Of a stretch of DNA of 64,000 bases, positions 42,860-55,867 are shown piece after piece. A model generated the notes under the pieces. The model was not told the origin of the DNA. It worked only from the letters and a program-made list of their open reading frames with translations, and searched no databases. Source of the stretch: Asterias rubens (lineage: Eukaryota > Echinodermata > Asteroidea > Forcipulatida > Asteriidae). The stretch's first letter is position 1; each line of letters starts with the position of its first letter. Location of the stretch: NCBI RefSeq assembly GCF_902459465.1, contig NC_047076.1, positions 12,656,146 to 12,720,145 of the forward strand, in the 5' to 3' direction. A program made the position numbers and the translations under genes.

Positions 42860-43285
42860 TTCCCGGGATTGATTCGGAACGGGAAAACGTAATGGTTTAT
42901 GCTTTGGTTCCCAAGATTGATTCGGAACGGAAAGACATAAAATGGTTTAGGCTTTGGTTTCCAAGCCTAATTCGGAACGGAAAGACGAAATGGTTTAGGC
43001 TTTGGTTCCCAAGATTGATTCGGACCGGACCGGAACGGACAGACGAAATGGTTTAGGCTTTGGTTCCCAAGACTGATTCGGAACGGAAAGACGTAATGGT
43101 TTAGGCTTTTGTTCCCAAGATTGATTCGGAACGGAACGGAACGGAACGGACAGACGAAATGGTTTATGCTTTGGTTCCCAAGATTGATTCGGAACAGAAA
43201 GACGTAATGGTTTAGGCTTTGTTTCCCAAGATTGATTCGGAACGGAAAGACGTAATGGTTTAGACTTTGTTTCCCAAGATATATC
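42860..43285. repeat. Minisatellite, 48-50-bp unit, about 8 copies
   Basis: The unit CCCAAGATTGATTCGGAACGG plus AAAGACGTAATGGTTTAGGCTTTGGTT repeats from about 42865 to 43280. Two units (about 43020 and 43130) are longer because a CGGAA/CGGAC pentamer inside has expanded, giving spacings of 57-62 bp. The reverse strand stays open in two frames over the array, an effect of the repeat and not a gene. Confidence 0.93.
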
Positions 43286-43494
43286 CAGTGTATGTACTCT
43301 TGCAGATACAAGCTGCATTAGCCACAAGTGGATTGGCCGTTATACTATCTTTTTCTGAGATTAATTATCTTTGTACTGAAAAGATTCTTTTGAAATGCTT
43401 TTGGCAAAACAACATTCCCAAAAATTCTCATTGAAGTGTTGTTGACATACATTTTGTTTTAGATTACCTTCGTTGGTTCGCAGGTAACAAATCC

Positions 43495-43658
43495 TGCAGT
43501 CGATTTCACGAAACTCTATCTCGACATGAGTTAGGACGAGTAACTCGTCCTAGGATGTGTTCAATGCGTCTTATAACGTCTATGGATACGGACCTTAACT
43601 CGTTGTAAATCCTAAGATTAATCCAAAGTTATGAAGAGTTTGGTGAAATCGACGGCTG
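43495..43658. mobile_element. Small MITE with GTCGATTTCAC inverted ends
   Basis: Left end GTCGATTTCACGAAACTC and right end GAGTTTGGTGAAATCGAC are inverted repeats. Inside is a palindrome TTAGGACGAGTAACTCGTCCTA. No coding capacity. Confidence 0.8.
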
Positions 43659-46107
43659 TGCCTTAATGTCTATGGCGAATTCGTGATGGTGTTGGGGAAG
43701 GGGGTCTGTGTATAATGAGTTTACCCACGGCCCCGCCAATCTGCCTGCCTAGGGGTTGGTGAGGCGGCAATCATGATTCAATCTCTCTGCATGTTCCAAC
43801 ATGCCTCCAAGACATCACCGTCTAATAACATTTCATCATCATCTTTCCTTCTCTCAAACCATGACGACTCTCGCCTCTTGGTGAAGACCGATTTGGACTT
43901 CGGTTGGTAACCCCCCAACGATTGCCCCACGGCGTTTCGGCTCGGCACGTGGCGGCGCCTAGACTCACACTCGATCAAGCCTACACACACCCCTACCACC
44001 ACATAAAATAATAATCTCTAGTCTTCATTAAGTACTGGAAAAAACTTCTGCATCATTTCGGTTTGTGCGTTGGTGACCCATTATGGCCATTAAGGGATGG
44101 GTGATGGTACGCTCGGGTGGTTTCATAACTCATTTAATATTTGGCCGGGTGCAAACGAGGCTTGGCTTATGTGAATTAGCACACACTCGGATAAGTCTGC
44201 ATCACACACTTTTTATTGGCGAATTTTGAAAACTTGATGAATAACCAAGGATGGAACCAAGAACTAGGTTGAGGAGATTTCTTGGTCTTCAGACATAAGC
44301 TGTCTAAAAAACAGTATTTGAAAAAAAGGTTTATTTAATTTTTGTTTGAATGAAGGGCAGAAACAAAGATATGGTTTCTAATCTTTGCATCAATCAAATA
44401 CTTGTTTAAACGTGTTTTAAAGATTAGATTTACGTTGGTGAGTATTCCAAGCTTGTCGATCATTATTTGGTAAACGGGCACCTAGCATTACCCAATTTCT
44501 CCCAAATATTACCAAAAGGTCCACCACCTTGGTTCTTTTAAGAACCATCCCCAGCTCTGATGAGATCGTTCCCAGGTTGCAATCACAAAGCTCCACACTC
44601 TCCACCCAGACGCTTTAATCCATAAACCCGTTCAGTTCGGCACTCGCTCTTTTTTGTTTGTTTCGGTTCGTTTATCACGTATGCATGGCGACTCGTTCTC
44701 AATTTATTTATGCCACACACGCCGTCGAAAGTACTTTTGGGAAAAAGACATGGATTGGAATTTTGGCTGCGTAATGAGAAAACCAATAGCGGGCATGTAA
44801 ATAAAGTAAACTTAATATTAAAAGACAGCCAACTTCTCGGATGGGAACCCTCTCTTAACTTGAGTGGAAAATTGTGCCCAGGGGGCGAAGAGACGCAAAT
44901 CATTGTATCAGTGCAACTTGAGAAGAATAACTTGGCCTGTGTACTGTGAGACGGAGGCATGCACTGTATTAAAGCAGTACGGGATGCCAATTTGGGAATA
45001 ACTAACATATTCAAAAACTTGGTCAATATTAGACTTCAGGATAATCTTGATAAAGGGAAACTGTGAATGTGAAAGCACACGTGATCACTTCCAATACCGG
45101 CAGTTGATTCTCAACGTGAAAGATTCCTTTAAAACAATTTCGGATATCTCTGTTGTAAAAACAATTCTCCTCGGCTTTATGTTCAGTTATTTAAAGGCAT
45201 GGATATAATTCTAATTGTTTATAAATTGGTAACATTGATGGCTAAATTTTCACGTTTTTTTCTTCTTGATACCTTCCCTAAATCCTTTGCGACTCTTTTT
45301 GCTATAAATGGATTTGTATTTGTTTGTACTTGTTTATGCCTCAGAAGAAGGTCCGGTTGGATCGAAAGCTAATAGGCCTATAATAATATGAAAGTAAAGT
45401 CCCCTTGGTGGCTGGAGCACTATCTGTATAATGTAAGCTTTTGAGTAACATTTACTTTATGGTGACGTGTAAACCAAACTAAGTTATCGAAGTTTATGTG
45501 ATGTTTCCACTAGGATGGTTTGCCGACTATATAATTCAGATTCAGATATTATTCGGCATGGTTTAAACAGTAAGATGATATCGAAAAAGGTGCCAACGGG
45601 AAATGAGAATCAGCGAGTCTGTGTCGATTGATTTCGTAGATATACACCCAAAGATCCATAATTGTCCATTCATGTATTGGAAGGATCAAAGCAGCATGGA
45701 ACATCATCTGATAACAGAAAAAGAGCCCCACGGTAAAATAAGATTCATTGGTTGATTCTAGCAATATACTTCAATTTGTTTTACTTTTCAAGACAAGATA
45801 GTTTAATGCTTACTTCAATCAAATCGTGAAGGAAAGTTCGTTTGCAGGTTCAAGATAACAAAAACGTGCCCAAGGAAAAGTAATTTGATTTTAAAAACAA
45901 TCTTGATGGAATAATGCGTTTAGCGAATGCTTGATGTACGGTAGTTCTAGCAATTATGCGAGCACAATCTCAGTAGTCAAAGAACCATCAGCCGCACCAT
46001 TTAATGTCAAAATAAGATCAACATAAATGATTATCAAAATACAATATCGTAGAGTTTACTTGAAACAACAACAATATTGTTTACAACTAGGTAAGTGATG
46101 TTTGAAG
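43659..46107. other. Non-coding stretch, nothing firm
   Basis: Minus-strand frames at 43778-44002 and 44583-45026 are open, but no domain, splice context or repeat of known type supports them. CTCAGAAGAAGGTCCGG at about 45343 with GGATCGAAAGC resembles the conserved hairpin region found in Penelope-like elements. Confidence 0.35.
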
Positions 46108-46175
46108 TTTTATTGAGTAATAATAAAGACTTGTAATGCTCACATATCAACCCGGTGTGCAAGGCGTAGAAGTCG
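46108..46175 (-). mobile_element. LINE 3' end, same family as 10349-13960
   Basis: TAATAATAAAGACTTGTAATG, then CACATATCAACCC and GTGCAAGGCG align with the 3' end of the LINE at 10355-10420. A strongly 5'-truncated insertion. Confidence 0.75.
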
Positions 46176-46523
46176 TTGCAAGGTGCGGACGATGATAATA
46201 AACTAATAGTAAACTTGCGAATAACCATGTAATTATCTTCTGAGTGAGTGCTGGCTCTGAAAAGAGCCGGTTTGGTCTCGACGATTTGAACATACTCTAC
46301 CCGTCTTCCGTCTTTATGGCGAACATGTAATAACTTGTAGTTGTAGTTGTTAATGACAAAGAAAGGCTCAACTGGAGTGTCGACACGTCAGGTCATTGTC
46401 GATCTTCGATATTTGTAGACCATAGGTCCTTATGGTTGTTATAGGCAGTTTGCATTAATAGCTAGTTCTATTTTCTCATTTTGAAATGTGCTCCTAGATC
46501 CTAACTACGCTTGAAACAGTTAA

Positions 46524-46906
46524 ATGAACACGTTGCCTTGGATCGGTCGAGTTGGTCTTTGAAAAGCGTTCTGTAATCGTTTGTTGTAAAATGTATATGG
46601 TTAGAAAGATATTGTAAAAGTAGAATACAATGATCTACACAAATATGCCTCGAAATTGCGTGGTTTTCTTTTTACCCTGTCGCCTAACACGGTCGGCCAT
46701 TTATGAGAGTCAAAATTTTGACTCCCATAAATGGCCGACCGTGATAGTTCGCGACGTAAAAGGAAAACCGTGCAATTTCGAGTGATACTTGTGTGGATCA
46801 TTATTTTCTACTTTTACAACATCTTTCTAACCATATGTATTTCATAAAAAACGGTTTCAAACGCTTTTAAAAGACCAACTCGTCCGATCCAAGGCAACTT
46901 GTTCCT
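46524..46906 (+). mobile_element. MITE family B with intact central palindrome
   Basis: TTAA flanks (46520-46523, 46907-46910). The central palindrome (46689-46741) reads CGGTCGGCCATTTATGAGAG, TCAAAATTTTGA and the complement, and would form a stable hairpin. 383 bp. Confidence 0.92.
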
Positions 46907-46910
46907 TTAA

Positions 46911-49900
46911 CAGAAATAAACAACGCTTATAAATCTTAGTGCTTGTTTGATCGTCATCTGGAAAACATGGATATATACCTTTATCATGCTGTCACCATGG
47001 TGGTCAAGTTCCCTGTATCCGTTATCAGCAATGGATGCAAATATTCATTGCACAAAAAAAAGAACCAGACTATTTTTTCCCACCCTCGGTTTAATAACAT
47101 TGAGATGAATGGGAAAAAAAACAACAAGATGGCTGTGCCATGATGAAAGTCTCTTCTTTGTTTTTCTTGGTATTTCGCACAGAATTTAAGAGCATATACT
47201 TTCTCTTCAACTTTACCTCTTATAGTTTTACCCATATAAATAACCTACTTGTCCCAGTTCTCTATACTTGATTCTTTGATCGTGCTCGACTTCTACCCTA
47301 TACCACTTATGATTGCGGAGCCGAGTAATGCTTGCCTACAGATGCAGTGCCGACTATGCCGTGCCAATTTAAAAGATTAGATTCCAGCCGACTAAAGAAC
47401 CGTGGGTGAAAAGAGGGAAATTTTGGTTGCAAAGGGAAAACTTCTATTAACGTTAGGCCTCGAAACATGAAATCAGATCTTGTCTTCATTGGAAAGTGGA
47501 ACACTACATAACGGCTTATCCATTTTTGTTTACCAGCTGACCTTTGCTTTGCTAAGAAATAATTAATATATCGTGCAATTATCGTAATCAAATTTATGAG
47601 ATTGGAACCTACATAGCAATTACACGTACAGGTCAGTGTGGAAAACAACGAAGACGCCAGCCTGTAGTCAGTTTTTTTTTTTTTTTTTTTACATGAGCTA
47701 CCTTATGCCACTTTTTTGTGATACCAGAGGAATGATCTTGTACCAGTATATTAAAGGGAACGGGGATCATGATAGTTTATGCGAAATAAATGTCCAAACA
47801 GTTGCTGTCATAGCGATTGTTTTTAACTCTCATTTAAATAATGTTTTTATGCAAAAGTATTTATTCTGAGAAAAGATTCGGCATTGCTTTTGCAAAGGTT
47901 TCAAGGCAGTTAACATCGAGTAGTTTTTATTTTGAATATTATAAAGAAGTTTTGAAAAGAATTCTCGATTTTGTGAGGATTTCATCTTGACTGAAAGTCG
48001 TAAAGTTGTCTTCTCGCTCCCGATGTCAGACGGGACTGTTATTCGAAATAGCATGTTAAAAATGTTAACTTCGGGGAAAACACAACCACCTACGGGTTAA
48101 GTGGTGAGTCTTGAACAAAAGCATTGCTTGAAGTTGTTATCTCGCTGCATGCATGGAGTAGTCTATGAGAAGCAAGTGAATAGGGATGTAGTGTTTGGGT
48201 AACGTCGAGCACAACCGCTCTTAGAGTATTGTGCGTGGGCCTAGGGGCTATACGATCAGGAATCGTAAGCCTGCAATAAAAGTGCCGCAGCCATCACAGA
48301 AAGGCATATCTTTATAGTTGATATGTTGTTTTAAGGAACATTACAGAAATGGTAAAGAAAATAGAAAAAGAACTCGTCTAAGACCACAGATTTACATAAA
48401 ACTTATAGACGGTTTAATGATAATGACGGTAGAAAATTTCCCTTGAAATATTTCTTTCTGAAATGTCATATTTGATGAGAAATAAAAAGACTCATTTCCC
48501 GCTTGGAGTTTATCGCTCAGTAAGCGTTTTATTAAAAGAGAAAAAGTTTCAAACCGATGTCATGCAAGATGACTGTATAATCGGTTTTTCATTATCTCGA
48601 ACTTCTACAGGTTTGTCAGATTATGGATGTTGGATAACATAAAGTGCTTAAACTCCCCCAAAATATGTTGACTGGCCAAAACTAAGTTCTGTAATTTTCC
48701 TTCAAAGTCTACCGTGTATCAACACGAAATCTGATGCTAACTAATATAATAACCCTGTCAATTTGAACAAAAACTCAATCCTTTTAACACCTTCATGTCG
48801 CATTCAATTTCCTTTGAAAATAAATGGGCTATCGCGCAACCATTCATCAGTCAAAGGAGTTATTCATTTTTGACAGTTTGGCATTACCAAAATTTCGCAG
48901 CTGCAAGATAATGTGGGCCATTCAATTTCAAATGAGAAGAATGAGTTCATGAGTGTAAAGCCAGCAGTTTAAAAATCTCATTGACGTAAAATGACACTTA
49001 ATCCGTGCAACCTTTATTTCTACGTTACAAGTATGACCAAATACCATGAAGTGACATTTTTTTTTTAAACACAATACCTCTTTACTTCTTGCAAATAAAA
49101 GGGCCGTTTCAAATGTTTACTCCACTGTGGAACTTTCAACGTATTAGCCATTCATTAACACATTGTACCTTAAGTGTATGTATTGTTCATTGAGATATGT
49201 TCATTATTGAGGTAGAAATGTTGCCGCCGCACTGTGGTCACAATCCTTTCCATGCTGATATCCAAACACCGAGCGATAATCAATGCAGCCGCGAAGCCTT
49301 AGGGCGCCAGGCAAAGCATACTGGAGGACCAAAGATATATCAAAAGAGAGAATATCATGTCGCCTGCTAGCGGCCAGAATCAATCGTGGGATATTATAGT
49401 CTCGTTATGTTGCCGTGTACATATTCCCGTAGTGGCCGTTGGGTATCTTTAACATCATAGTATGTGAGGAAAAAAGTCCAGAGTAAGATAGTCACAGCAG
49501 TGTGTTCTTGTATAATGAAAATAGTTTAGATAAAAAACAAAATGGTCTTCTCCCGAGCATACTGATCGAAATGTTGAGTCGTTAACCACCGGTTATTATG
49601 AGAACCAACACTTGGTCAAAAGAGATGTTCACATGGTGTTACCACAAACCTCTCTTAGTTACATTTTTACAATGTAAAGTTTCAAATCCTATTTAAAAAT
49701 GGTTCCTAAACAACAAGTCGTAAAAAGGAGACAATACAATCGAATGCAACAACAAACAGGTTAAAAATAACCACAACATATTTTTTGTTTGTATTATGGG
49801 TTGTGTGTGTGTTGGGGGGGGGGGGGGGGGGGTATGTTTTTGGTTATAAAAAGGGCGCCCCCAAGAGTAAGAGTCTTACGATGAAATGACAGTTGTGTAC

Positions 49901-50661
49901 ACTCGAGGTTGGTTTGTGAAAGCTTAGATGTAGATTTGACTTTGCCGTAGGTGTACTCGTTCCATTATGAATCAGGCAGTACAGGTATACGCGCCTAAAA
50001 GTCTGCCCTTCGCGCATTATTGTTTTTGTCCTGAGTCGATAACTTGAAAGTACACCAGACGATTTGAATTCCCATCGATGGAAGCATGGAGACGAGTGCC
50101 CATCTTGAAGACTTTGTGCTGTTTTGGCAGTTATCGAACCAAATCGATCAAAGCGATTGCGTGTTTGCATCCAAGCTTAAAACAACCTTAACCCCCAAAG
50201 CGCGGGGGTGGCCAGTTTGAAAAAACGAACCGAACAAAAAAACAACCCAGAGCAAATACCACTTCAATCTTTTGTTCTCGCAAACAATAATATGTGAAAT
50301 TATGAACTTATCACACTATCTTTCACATTATTGATCAAATCATCTGAGAAAAACTTGAGCAAGTCGAGAAAATTGTGCTTGTAAACAACGGCATCTACCC
50401 TTTACACACAGACAGCTCGATGTTGCAGGCACTATGTGGACATTCCGTACATTAAAGGAAAATAACACTGTGTACACGTGCGTTGTAGTCAATATGGTGT
50501 TTAACTCTTACATTTTGTGGAGTTTTTTTGTTCTTAGGGCCACACTTGGTATGTAGAATTAAAACAAAAGCTTATGGGTGGGGCAGATGAAATAAAAATT
50601 GAAAACAAGTCAAAACCAGCAATATTGTAACAAACGAAACCATATGAAGAACTTGTATTGA
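46911..50661. other. Long non-coding stretch
   Basis: No gene supported in 3.7 kb. It holds a T run (about 47672-47691) and a G run (about 49815-49833). A minus-strand ATG frame of 108 codons at 49844-50170 ends near a donor-like GTAAGA but lacks other support. Confidence 0.4.
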
Positions 50662-51038
50662 AGGCAGTGGACACTATTGGTAATTACTCAAAATGATTAT
50701 TTGCATAAAACCTTTCTTGGTGAAGAGTAATGGGGAGAGGTTGATGGTATAAATCATTGTTAGAAACGGCTCCCTCTGAAGTGCCATAGTTTTGAGAAAG
50801 AAGTAATTTTCTACAAATTTGATTTCGAGACCTCGAATTTAGAACTTGAGGTCTCGAAATCAACCATCTAAACGCACACAGCTTCGAATGACAAGTTTTT
50901 TTCTTCTTTCAATGTTATCTTGCAACTTCAAAGACCGATTGAGCTCAAATTTTCACAGGTTTGTTATTTTATGCATATGTTGAGATACACCAACTGTGAA
51001 GGCTAGTCTTTGACAATTACCAATAGTGTCCACTGCCT
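50662..51038 (+). mobile_element. MITE family A, full-length copy
   Basis: Flanks TTGA/TTAA, ends AGGCAGTGGACACTATTGG and complement, and the central palindrome of GAGGTCTCGAAATC type. Confidence 0.92.
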
Positions 51039-51252
51039 TTAAGTAAAAAAGATACCACTACTGTTTTCTTGCAAACAACAGAAGATGAGATCTAACCTAT
51101 AGGTGAATTTATAAATGTATCTAACAATATTGCAAAAGCACTCATTGTCAATAATTTCCCATGGCTGCGGGAGCTTATGTTTCGTGTAAAGAATAGTGTT
51201 CATGCAGCAAGCAATATCCACACGGCAAAATTGAAATGCGATGTCCCTTTAA

Positions 51253-51600
51253 AGCCATTGGCCCCTTTCGGTAAACAGTGTTGTCCAAGGCCAACACTTT
51301 GTGTACCACAACTTCTATATCAAATAACAAACCTTTGAAAATTTAGGCTTAATCGGTCATCGGAGTCGGGAGAAAACAACGGAAAAACCCACCCTTGTTT
51401 CCGAGCGTTTCGCCGTGTCGTGACATGTGTTTAAAATAAATCCGTAATTCTCGTTATATTGTTTTGCTGTTTTCTCAAAAAGTAAAGCATTTCATGGAAT
51501 AATATTGCAAGAGAAGTCTTTCACCATTGCCTTCTGTAAACCCTGTAAGTTATTTGTAAATCTGTGAACTTTTTTTTTTTTTTTCTGAAAAGCGTTCGCA
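51253..51600 (+). mobile_element. MITE family C, uninterrupted copy
   Basis: TTAA then AGCCATTGGCCCCTTTCGG. It shares TTAGGCTTAATCGGTCATCGG and TTTCATGGAATAATATTGC with the copy at 17612-18590. It shows the empty site (CATGTGTTTAAAATAAATCC) that corresponds to the nested insertion there. Confidence 0.85.
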
Positions 51601-53477
51601 GCAAAACACCGTGCGTCAATGTTCGTCAAATCAAGCACCCCGGTCAGATGCAGATTTCGTCCCTGAATCAATTGCAAGTATCGCTTTCCCGGTAGCCCAC
51701 GGCTAGGGAAGTCGGATAAAATTTCAGCCATATCTCGGAGCTTCGTTCAAGTTCATTGAGATATTGTTAGAGATAACACGCAGGTTTTGCACTGCCGCAC
51801 AGTGTAATTGTGTTCAAGCTACGGTTTTGTTGTTTGTCCTTGCCCTGTACTAGGATGCTTGAAGAAAGCAAACAATTTACCTCTGTGATCGTACAAATTG
51901 TTAAAGTTATTACGGTTTAAGGTTGTTGGTCCTTGCCCGCCCTTATACCTAGGTGCTTAAAGAAAACAAACATGGTCTTCTTCTATGTGAACGTAGTGAT
52001 TCCTTGTCACGAAATAGTTTGAATGTTTCGAGATATTGTTAAAACAACGCAGGATCGTGTTTTCTGCGAATGCGAATTCTAAACGAATTTGGACGTAACA
52101 TGGCAATTTTGCGCAGCGAATGAGCGGTCGAGCACAATTCAACTGATACGAATTATTCGTTAAAATTTGCTTCGCATTCGCATTTAAAGGAAGTAAGAAA
52201 CGGGCCTCAAGGTGTTATAGCTTAAAGAAAGCAAACAGTTAATCTCTGTGAAGGTAGAAACTGCTAATGATAAATGCAAGTCAAAATTTTAAGGGTCATT
52301 TGAAATTAACTAACCAGTTAATAATTCGCGATATACCTGTGAGTGTGCCCATTTTGCACTCATTTATCTTTAGCTTAACGTTTGTCCAGCAAACAGGCTT
52401 ACAGTTTTGTCGAGCGAAAAGGCTCATCGAAGGCCCAACAAGTGGCATGATCAAAAGAAAAGTTAGACTAACCAAACTAAGACGGTCGCGCGGGATCTTC
52501 TTTGAGAGAAGATACTTTTTTTCAAGACGAGGATGAGAATTTCAATTTTCTAAAAAAGATCCTCCGCAATTAATTTTCCATCGCGTGTGGGTTTTGTAAT
52601 CCCCGCTCATCCAACATTATGAATTTTTCTAAAGGCCAACCGGGTCCTTCTTAATCAAACCGGGACTCATTGCTGTTTGAGCAGCCGCGTTCCGGTTTCA
52701 CGCTCCGGGTGTCAGCGAAATACAACCGGTGATCTAATGCTAACTTTTTGAAGCGGTTTCCGCGGTGGAAATGTTCATCCCTGGCTTGCTTGTCAATAAC
52801 AATTTTTTCTCGATGCTGTTCGATTTCCCTTTGCCTAGCCTCGAACCCGGACCTGTTCGTGCGTGGTCGGTGTTGAAGATGACACCTGCCATGTAACCAG
52901 GTCTTGGCTCCGCCGATCCCACGAGGCGCTAGACGGTCTAATGAGGCCGGGTTTGGCTCACGGATTTCACGGGGACACCTTTTAGAAGGGTTTGGGCGGA
53001 TTGGTTTTAATTATAGGGGACCCTTATCCTCACGGGAATTTTCATTTGGGTTCTGAGCAACTATTATGAAAGCATCGTTGAACCCGTCTCCTGACATCCA
53101 TCAAAGCTTTTACCTTCTTCAGATTTGAATTACAAGAAAATCTTGCGCCGCCGGATTTTTTTATTTTATATTCTACCTTCGAAATATTCAACCGAGAAAA
53201 AACTGAATGTAATAATCCATGTCGGCTCGTCTTCAAATTAGATCCATCAGAATACGATTTGACCCAGAAATAGGTTTTGAATCCATTCCATTAAAGTCAC
53301 AACATGATGTATAAGTCTTAGATGTTCCTAACGGCATCTTGTGAGCTAATTCGAATTCTTGGGTAAAGACTTAACCCTTAATTCAATTGACATCCCTTTT
53401 AGTAATTGGGTCGTCGTTTCACTGATCCCGGATCTGTCCTGATCTGTCCTTGATACCGCTTACAAGAATGCTTCTTA
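51601..53477. other. Non-coding stretch with a CpG- and GC-richer part
   Basis: The part 52480-53000 is GC-richer than its surroundings and includes CTCGAACCCGG (reverse B-box-like, about 52841) as a possible SINE trace. No gene supported. Confidence 0.35.
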
Positions 53478-53865
53478 AAGACACTGGACACTTTTGGTAG
53501 TTACTCAGCAAAAAAACTTTTAGCCTAACAACCTACTTGTTGACGATCAATGGAGAGTTGTTGATAGTATAAAACATTGTGAGAAACGGCTCCCTCTGAA
53601 GCAAAGTAGTTTTCGTAACAGAAGTAATGTTCCACTAAAACATTTGAATTGATTTCGAGGCTTAATGGATGAGGTCTCGAAATCAAACATCTGAAAGCAC
53701 AACTTGTGCGAAAAGGGTGGGTTTTTCTTCCATAGTTATTTCGCAACTTGCTTTGACGACCTATATTGAGTTAAAATTTCACAGTTTTTGTATTGTATGC
53801 ATATCATTTGAGATACACCAAGTAAAAAGACTGGTCTTTGACAATTACCAACAAGACAATGATAC
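53478..53865 (+). mobile_element. MITE family A, diverged copy
   Basis: TTAAAGACACTGGACACTTTTGG left; GGTCTTTGACAATTACCAA right. The terminal 20 bases of the right end are lost. Confidence 0.85.
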
Positions 53866-55073
53866 TTTGTGAGAAGATACAAACTGTTTCATAAAGCTGT
53901 TACATTTATTTTAGACCCAGCAAGCAGTTTCTTCGAAAGGAAATAAGAAGGGGACATTTTGGCGTGTTGTTAAAACAAGAGTCTGCATGGGAACGTTATA
54001 AATAACACAAAATGGCTTATTCCGTGCATGAACGGTTGAATGGATCATCTTTCTTTCATCTTTGAAGCAGACTCAAGATTTGTAATCCTCCCCCATATTT
54101 ATAAATATCGCCTTACAAAACATCAGAGTGATTATTCAAACAGCGGTATCATCCGTAAACTTGAAAGATTAATTTCAGCTTATCTGACATCTTTATTTCT
54201 AATCCATGACACGGGCTGATACATTTCACCGTGATAAAAACACAAAACATGAAGGATTTTCAACTTAAATGGATCAATGCTTCCCTTTGGATGAAACGTA
54301 AACCAACTTAATATGACAAGTCTCCGAGTATTTTGTCATAAAACCAGAAGCATACACAGATGCGACTTACAAAACAAAATCCATCGAGAATTTCGTCGAA
54401 GTAATAAACTCATTCTTTTAGCAAAATAACGTGGACTTAATTTCGTCGTGATGGAAACAAATACCATGAAGGATTTGTGACTGAAGGATAAACGGATCCC
54501 TCAAGATAAAACGTCAACCAAAATAATATGACAAGTTTAAGAATAATTTCGATCTTAAACTCAGAAGCATGTACAGGACTAGTGAAGACTTCTTTTTTTT
54601 TTTGCGCAAGATAAAAAGACATAATCTGTAAAAGTTTAAGCGCGTTGATGTAAATTCGCTCTATTGGAAAAACAACGTTAAATTGATGAGTCACACGCTG
54701 TTTTGTGAATGTTCGCCTGTCTTTCTTGTGAATGTGAACAATAATGTCTGCTTGAGCTGTCTGGCTTTGGTTTAATGTGTGTAAATGAAAAGTTATGGAA
54801 ATAAACTCAACTTCATGCTTCGATGGGGTACACGGTAATCATCGGCTTCACTGGTCCTGTACAACTTAAGCTGTACCGTGATTAGGTGCTGCGGTCATCA
54901 ATGATTAGTTCTCTACTATTTCTGTCAGAGTAAAATTCCGTACAACTTATGTTGTTTTTATAAGATAAACAATGAATAGTTTTACTGTCATTGTTTTTTT
55001 TCGCCACAGCCATTTTCCTTGGCCGGAATGGCAAATTAGCAAGGACGTCCAGCTCAAGATGAACAGCCTTTAA
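53866..55073. other. Non-coding stretch with an old internal duplication
   Basis: Two related segments occur at about 54205-54395 and 54445-54600 (both with ATGAAGGAT, AAACGTMAACCAA, TAATATGACAAGT and CAGAAGCAT). They form a diverged tandem duplication with a ~240-bp period. No gene. Confidence 0.5.
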
Positions 55074-55448
55074 AGGCAGTGGACACTATTGGTAATTACT
55101 CAAAATAATTATTGGCGTAAAACCTTTCTTGTTTACGAGTAATGGGGAGAGGTTGATGGTATAAAACATTGTAAGAAATGGCTCCCTCTTAAGTGCCGTA
55201 GTTTTCGAGAAAGAAGTAATTTCCACGAATTTGATTTCGAGACCTCAGAATTAGATTTTGAGGTCTTGAAATCAACTATCGAAACGCACACAACTTCGTG
55301 TGACAAGGGTATTTTTTCTTTCATTATTATCTCGCAAGTTCGATGACCGATTGAGCTCAAATTTTCACAGTTTAACATTTTATGCATATGTTGAGATACA
55401 CCAACTGTGAAGGCTAGTCTTTGACAACACCGATAGTGTCCACTGCCT
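55074..55448 (+). mobile_element. MITE family A, full-length copy with TTAA duplication
   Basis: TTAA at 55070-55073 and 55449-55452; 375 bp; family ends and centre as in the other copies. Confidence 0.92.
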
Positions 55449-55709
55449 TTAATGAACGCTCGATAAACTAAAACTCATAAGGTAAGTCTGTTTACAACTT
55501 CAGTTGTGTATAAGATAACCATTAATAGTCCTCCACTACATGTGTGTTCCTTGAACGGAAGTGCAAATCAACTAGGACTTCCATCTCAAGGAAAGACTAC
55601 TTTTCTAAAAGCTGTTAATTTTAACTGCTGGGTGTACTCCACTCGTTAAGTCCGCTTTATATCCGTATTATTGAATGAACCTCGGGAACCTATGACAGGT
55701 GTATTCTAG

Positions 55710-55867
55710 AGAGAGAGAAACATACAAGGATGGATTGATCGCTACTTCGTCACAGGATAATGGGATGTTCCAATTCGAGATCTCTTTAGATAGCTTCAAT
55801 ACCCTCGATCATTGTCTCGGGTTAAGGGATACTCATCATTTTCAGAGTGCTCTGAGGGCTGGCTGTC
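55710..55867 (+). CDS. Weak candidate coding exon
   Basis: 158 nt between GTGTATTCTAG (weak acceptor) and GCTGTC|GTAAGT (good donor). It is open in the frame that would continue the exon at 41047-41124 (one base completes the codon). Composition is GC-richer than its surroundings (FEISLDSFNTLDHCLGLRD). No similarity recognised. It could be chance. Confidence 0.22.

Noticed and set aside
42967..43327. Two overlapping minus-strand frames with Trp/Asn/Pro-rich repeats
   Set aside because: Created by the 48-bp minisatellite, which stays open in two frames; no non-repeat coding sequence attached.
43442..43485. 21-nt microexon (TTTTAG ... CGCAG|GTAACA) that would also fit phase 2
   Set aside because: It sits at the edge of a MITE and is too short to judge; weaker splice sites than the exons reported.
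49844..50170. 108-codon ATG frame on the minus strand
   Set aside because: No domain, poor start context, no upstream or downstream exon. A frame of this size can occur by chance in 64 kb.
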